Part shown: positions 7,255 to 9,965 of the stretch, piece after piece
Numbering within the stretch: the stretch's first letter is position 1
How the letters are laid out: the number at the start of each line of letters is the position of its first letter
NCBI GenBank assembly: GCA_011192055.1
Contig: DUES01000186.1
Span: 1-9,965 of the forward strand
Source of the DNA: Dehalococcoidia bacterium
GTDB taxonomy: Bacteria > Chloroflexota > Dehalococcoidia > Dehalococcoidales > Fen-1064
Direction of reading: 5' to 3'
Length of the DNA: 9,965 bases
Notes under the pieces: generated by a model
Seen by the model: the letters and a program-made list of their open reading frames with translations, nothing else
The model's database searches: none
Told to the model about the DNA's origin: nothing
Program-made: the position numbers and the translations under genes

Positions 7255-8505
7255 ATGCCAAAGCTCCTCGAATACCAGGGGAAAAGGCTGTTAAAAGACA
7301 TGGGGATACCGGTCCCCCGTGGCGACGTTGCGACGACACCGGAAGAAGCACGGCAGATAGCAGCCGGTATTGGTAAACCGGTGGCAATCAAGGCCCAGAT
7401 AGGCGTAACCGGTCGCTTCAAGGCTGGAGGGATCAAGTTCGCCGATACACCAGCCGAAGCTGAAAAAGCTGCCGCCGGACTCCTCGGGCAGAATATCAAG
7501 GGCGCCAGGGTATCCAGGGTACTTATCGAGGAACAACTTGATATTGAACGGGAAATGTATGCCGGTATCATCGTCAACGATTCTTACAAGGTGAGAGGTC
7601 CGGTCCTGATGTTCAGTACCCGTGGCGGTGTTGATATCGAAGATATCGCTGCCGAAGACCCGGATAGCGTGGTCAGTTTAAACATTGACGTACTGGATGG
7701 TTTAAGCCTCGACGATGTGCATGGTCTTGTCTCCCGGTTCAATATTCCTATCCCGCTTCTTTCGCCTCTCAGTGAAATGGTGCACGGCCTGTACCAGGTT
7801 TTCAGGAATTACAGTGCGCGCAGCGCGGAGATAAACCCGCTGGTACTGACCGCAGATGGCAAGTTATTGCCGGCCGACTGCCGTATTGTCATTGACCAGG
7901 CGTCCGTATTCAAACACCCGGACCTGGAGGTGGACTTTCCTCGTGAGATTGGCCGTGAACCCACCGAGCTTGAGAGAATTGCCTGGCGTGTAGAAGAAGA
8001 GGACTACCGGGGTACCGGCTACTTTGTCCAGCTTGCCGATGGTTTCGGGCCGGGGGAAGGATATGTCGGTTTCCACGGACTTGGCGGTGGCGGCGCCATG
8101 CTGGGCGCTGATGCCCTGATACGCCACGGACTCAAGCTGGCCAACTACGCGGAAAGCAGCGGAAATCCCACCGCCTCCAAGGTATACCGTGTCGTTAAAC
8201 TGGTCTTTTCACAGCCGGGCATTGATGCCTTTGTCCTGATGGGAGCAATGGTAGCCAACCAGGAACAGTGGCACCATGCGCACGCCCTTGTCAGGGCACT
8301 CAGGGAAGACCTCGTGAACAGACCCGGCTTCCCGGTGGTTATCCTTATTGCCGGAAACAAGGAAAAGGAATCGCTGGAAATACTGGAAAACGGTCTGAGC
8401 GGTCTTCCCGCGCATATCGAGATATACGGCCGGGATTACGTATATAACGTTGACTTTATTGCGGAACGTGTTAAGGAACTGGTAGAAGAATACCGGCGTA
8501 CTTGA
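7255..8505 (+). CDS. SucC-like ATP-grasp acyl-CoA synthetase beta subunit, divergent
   Basis: The 416-residue product resembles the beta subunit of succinyl-CoA synthetase, which binds the nucleotide and, with the alpha subunit, interconverts acyl-CoA, NDP and phosphate with acid, CoA and NTP. The ATP-grasp half is well kept: LLEYQGKRLL (4-13), AIKAQI with FKAGGIKF (44-62), STRGGVDIED (121-130) and AEINPLV (191-197), whose Glu and Asn ligate Mg in the family. The usual ALDAK segment reads PADCR (206-210), keeping the Asp. The C-terminal domain diverges: the phosphate loop DVGGGAT reads ESSGNPT (300-306), and NIFGGIVRC reads LMGAMVANQ (328-336). That makes a substrate other than succinate, such as another dicarboxylate or branched acid, plausible. 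GAGGT at 7245-7249 lies 5 nt before the ATG. It leads a tight cluster with the Fe-S protein and SucD-like gene. The naming as a SucC homologue is secure; the reaction is not. Confidence 0.85.
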   Translation: MPKLLEYQGKRLLKDMGIPVPRGDVATTPEEARQIAAGIGKPVAIKAQIGVTGRFKAGGIKFADTPAEAEKAAAGLLGQNIKGARVSRVLIEEQLDIEREMYAGIIVNDSYKVRGPVLMFSTRGGVDIEDIAAEDPDSVVSLNIDVLDGLSLDDVHGLVSRFNIPIPLLSPLSEMVHGLYQVFRNYSARSAEINPLVLTADGKLLPADCRIVIDQASVFKHPDLEVDFPREIGREPTELERIAWRVEEEDYRGTGYFVQLADGFGPGEGYVGFHGLGGGGAMLGADALIRHGLKLANYAESSGNPTASKVYRVVKLVFSQPGIDAFVLMGAMVANQEQWHHAHALVRALREDLVNRPGFPVVILIAGNKEKESLEILENGLSGLPAHIEIYGRDYVYNVDFIAERVKELVEEYRRT

Positions 8506-8520
8506 GAGGAGACTGGCAGC

Positions 8521-8814
8521 ATGGCAACCCTTGAATTCCCGTTTCGGACAGGCAAGGTTACTATCGACCTGGAAAAATGCCGCGGTTGCCAGAACCACGC
8601 CTGCGTTGAAGCGTGTGCAAAATTTGGCAGCAGCCTCTTTGACATTGATAACGGTCTGCCGGTACTGTTATCCGGCGCTGAGGAATCGGGACGACGCTGC
8701 ATCGAGGACCTCGCCTGTGAAATCTATTGCCAGGATACGGGCAACAAGGGTCTGAAGATAACGCTGGATATGTTTGGCCTGGATGAATACCGCAAGAAAA
8801 CAGGACTGGCCTAG
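8521..8814 (+). CDS. Ferredoxin-like dicluster protein with CxxDxxCxxxC motif
   Basis: This 97-residue soluble protein sits between the SucC- and SucD-like genes. Motif one is C20-x2-C23-x4-C28-x3-C32, the spacing seen in NrfC/DmsB-type ferredoxin domains. Motif two is C60-x2-D63-x2-C66-x3-C70 (CIEDLACEIYC). In two-cluster ferredoxins, three ligands of one motif join the last Cys of the other, so C20, C23, C28 and C70 would hold one 4Fe-4S cluster, and C60, C66 and C32 plus Asp63 the other. Asp at that place is known from Pyrococcus furiosus ferredoxin and Desulfovibrio africanus ferredoxin III, where the cluster switches between 3Fe-4S and 4Fe-4S. The Pro usual after each fourth Cys is missing (Ala33, Gln71). 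The upstream stop is 15 bp away and the Shine-Dalgarno GAGGAG follows it directly, suggesting coupled translation. A role as electron carrier, sensor or third synthetase subunit is inferred only from position. Confidence 0.75.
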   Translation: MATLEFPFRTGKVTIDLEKCRGCQNHACVEACAKFGSSLFDIDNGLPVLLSGAEESGRRCIEDLACEIYCQDTGNKGLKITLDMFGLDEYRKKTGLA

Positions 8815-8831
8815 ACGGAGAGCGGATATAT

Positions 8832-9722
8832 ATGGCGATACTTGCTGACGAAACCACCACTGTACTGGTACAGGGCATAACCGGACGGGAAGGCAGCGCC
8901 CGTGCCAAATACATGCTCGATTACGGAACAAAACTGTTGTGCGGCGTTACGCCGGGTCGTGGTGGACAGGAGGTCCACGGTCTCCCTGTCTACAACAATG
9001 TTGGAGAAGCCGTCAGGGAACAAGGGTCAATAGATGCCAGTGTCACCTTTGTGCCCGCACCACAGATTAAGCCGGCAGTTTTCGAAGCGATTGAAGCCGG
9101 GATAAAGATGGTTATAATTCCTGCCGAGCGGGTGCCTTTGCACGATGCCATGGAGATGATTGCCCTGGCACGCCGTAAAGGTTGCCGGCTTTTTGGACCG
9201 GGCTGCATGGGTATGCTCACTCCCGGAAAGGCAACGGTGGGCTGGCTCGGGGCATCCGTTGATTTCGCCCGTGAGGTCTTTTTACCGGGGCCGGCCGGCG
9301 TCATGTCCCGCAGCGGCGGACAGACCGGCACTGTTGTCTGGAGCCTGGCAAGAGCAGGTATTGGCATATCAACGGCGGTCCATATCGGTACCGAGCCGGT
9401 TATCGGCACTAATTTTGCTGACGTACTGCCCCTTTTCGAAAAAGACGATGATACGAAGGCGGCGGTCATATTCGGTGAAATCGGCACGGTAGCCGAAGAG
9501 GAAGCCGCCGAGGTCATCAGGGAAGGCAGGTATACCAAGCCGCTGGTGGCGTATATCGCCGGCCGGAGTATGCCAACCGGCATGAGGTTCTCACATGCCA
9601 GTGCTATCGTCGAAAGAGGCCGGGGTACCGCTGAAAGCAAGGTAAAAGCCCTGAAGTCGGTTGGGGCGCACGTTGTCGATACGCCCCAGGAGATAGGTAC
9701 TACGCTGGCGAAACTGCTCTAG
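8832..9722 (+). CDS. SucD-like acyl-CoA synthetase alpha subunit
   Basis: The 296-residue product matches succinyl-CoA synthetase alpha subunit over its full usual length. The CoA-binding Rossmann domain shows VQGITGREGS (13-22) and GVTPGRGGQEVHG (38-50). The second domain has SRSGGQT (159-165), GTEP and GTNF (186-195) and GEIGTVAEEEAA (215-226), whose Glu216 corresponds to the Glu that supports the phosphohistidine. His255 in SHASAI is the expected phosphorylated His, the intermediate that passes phosphate between acyl group and nucleotide. Two motifs differ: GHAGAI reads SHASAI (254-259), and the CoA-site GPNCPG reads GPGCMG (122-127), with the Cys retained. The catalytic core therefore looks active but the acyl or CoA pocket may be altered. 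It is last of the three-gene cluster, 17 bp after the Fe-S gene, with GGAG at 8817-8820 before the ATG, and is convergent with the crotonase gene. Confidence 0.87.
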   Translation: MAILADETTTVLVQGITGREGSARAKYMLDYGTKLLCGVTPGRGGQEVHGLPVYNNVGEAVREQGSIDASVTFVPAPQIKPAVFEAIEAGIKMVIIPAERVPLHDAMEMIALARRKGCRLFGPGCMGMLTPGKATVGWLGASVDFAREVFLPGPAGVMSRSGGQTGTVVWSLARAGIGISTAVHIGTEPVIGTNFADVLPLFEKDDDTKAAVIFGEIGTVAEEEAAEVIREGRYTKPLVAYIAGRSMPTGMRFSHASAIVERGRGTAESKVKALKSVGAHVVDTPQEIGTTLAKLL

Positions 9723-9758
9723 AGTGCTCCTGCCGATAACATTTTTCAGCGGTCGCAG

Positions 9759-9965
9759 TTACTTGCCCTTATATTCAGGCGATTTCTTTTGTGCGAAAGC
9801 CCTGGCTCCTTCCATGAAGTCGTCCGTGGTCCGGATATAGGCGACTTTCTCCGCTTCGAGGTACAGGCCGTTCTCCAGTGTCATATCATAGCCGCGGATA
9901 ATTGCTTCCTTTGTTGCCCTGACTCCAAGCGGCCCCCTGGTGCAGATAGTCTCCGCAATCTCCAT
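9759..9965 (-). CDS. Enoyl-CoA hydratase/isomerase (crotonase) family, C-terminal part
   Basis: Only the last 68 codons are in the window; the N-terminus lies beyond the right edge. The sequence matches the crotonase tail: RGPLGVRATKEAI (10-22 of the fragment), a long helix with LEAEKVAYI, then DDFMEGARAFAQKKSPEYKGK, the family's DF-x-EG-x-x-AF-x-x-K-x-P-x-x-x-G ending. Such enzymes act on the acyl part of CoA thioesters (hydration, isomerisation, hydrolysis or ring cleavage), and the oxyanion-hole residues that would tell which are not visible. The ATG at 9963-9965 is internal to the real gene and should not be taken as its start. The gene converges on the SucD-like gene, with 36 bp between stop codons and no clear terminator between them. 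Confidence 0.82.
   Translation of the reverse strand: MEIAETICTRGPLGVRATKEAIIRGYDMTLENGLYLEAEKVAYIRTTDDFMEGARAFAQKKSPEYKGK

Noticed and set aside
8990..9640. Minus-strand open frame of 216 codons
   Set aside because: It lies entirely antisense to the SucD-like gene, has a low-complexity Ser/Pro/Ala composition and no ribosome binding site or known motif.
7255..9722. Calling the cluster a standard succinyl-CoA synthetase (sucCD)
   Set aside because: Several active-site loops in both subunits differ from SucC and SucD, and an Fe-S gene lies between them, so the gene symbols and substrate are not assigned.

Overview
This window reads as ordinary bacterial chromosome: moderately GC-rich, strong Shine-Dalgarno sequences, short gaps, and no phage, insertion sequence, CRISPR array or RNA gene that I can see. 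The gene mix suggests an anaerobic bacterium that handles organic acids or acyl-CoA compounds. It includes a DUF362 protein, a stand-alone NifU-type Fe-S scaffold, a Lon-like protease of the AAA_32 class, a flavin/Fe-S old-yellow-enzyme relative, SucC- and SucD-like acyl-CoA synthetase subunits with an Fe-S protein, and a crotonase. Chloroflexota (Dehalococcoidia-like) or Desulfobacterota would fit, but that is an inference from gene content and not a measured assignment.

Layout, left to right. Positions 1-1006 (minus) hold the first 335 codons of a DUF362 gene that runs off the left edge. A divergent spacer of about 300 bp leads to a 72-residue NifU C-terminal-domain protein (1314-1532, plus), followed by two hairpins, the first a likely terminator. 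A second spacer leads to an 817-residue Lon-family protease (1830-4283, plus). A third spacer of about 300 bp contains a TTGACA/TGTCAA dyad and precedes a 649-residue FMN/4Fe-4S/FAD oxidoreductase (4592-6541, plus). A short (AAT)6 repeat and a strong hairpin follow. Next is a SlyD-like FKBP lipoprotein (6696-7211, plus).

Positions 7255-9722 (plus) hold a tight three-gene cluster: a SucC-like ATP-grasp subunit, a 97-residue ferredoxin-like protein, and a SucD-like subunit, with gaps of 15 and 17 bp. A crotonase-family gene enters from the right edge on the minus strand (9759-9965), convergent with the cluster.

The most interesting part is the SucC-ferredoxin-SucD cluster. The SucD-like subunit keeps the phosphohistidine and its supporting Glu, so NTP-linked acyl-CoA chemistry looks intact. 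The SucC-like subunit has altered C-terminal active-site loops, so the substrate is unlikely to be a simple assumption of succinate. The small protein between them has two cluster motifs, one of them CxxDxxCxxxC, the Asp-substituted pattern of ferredoxins that interconvert 3Fe-4S and 4Fe-4S clusters. A three-component acyl-CoA synthetase with a redox-active or regulatory Fe-S subunit is a testable hypothesis. The upstream oxidoreductase is also divergent at several conserved active-site and cluster positions.
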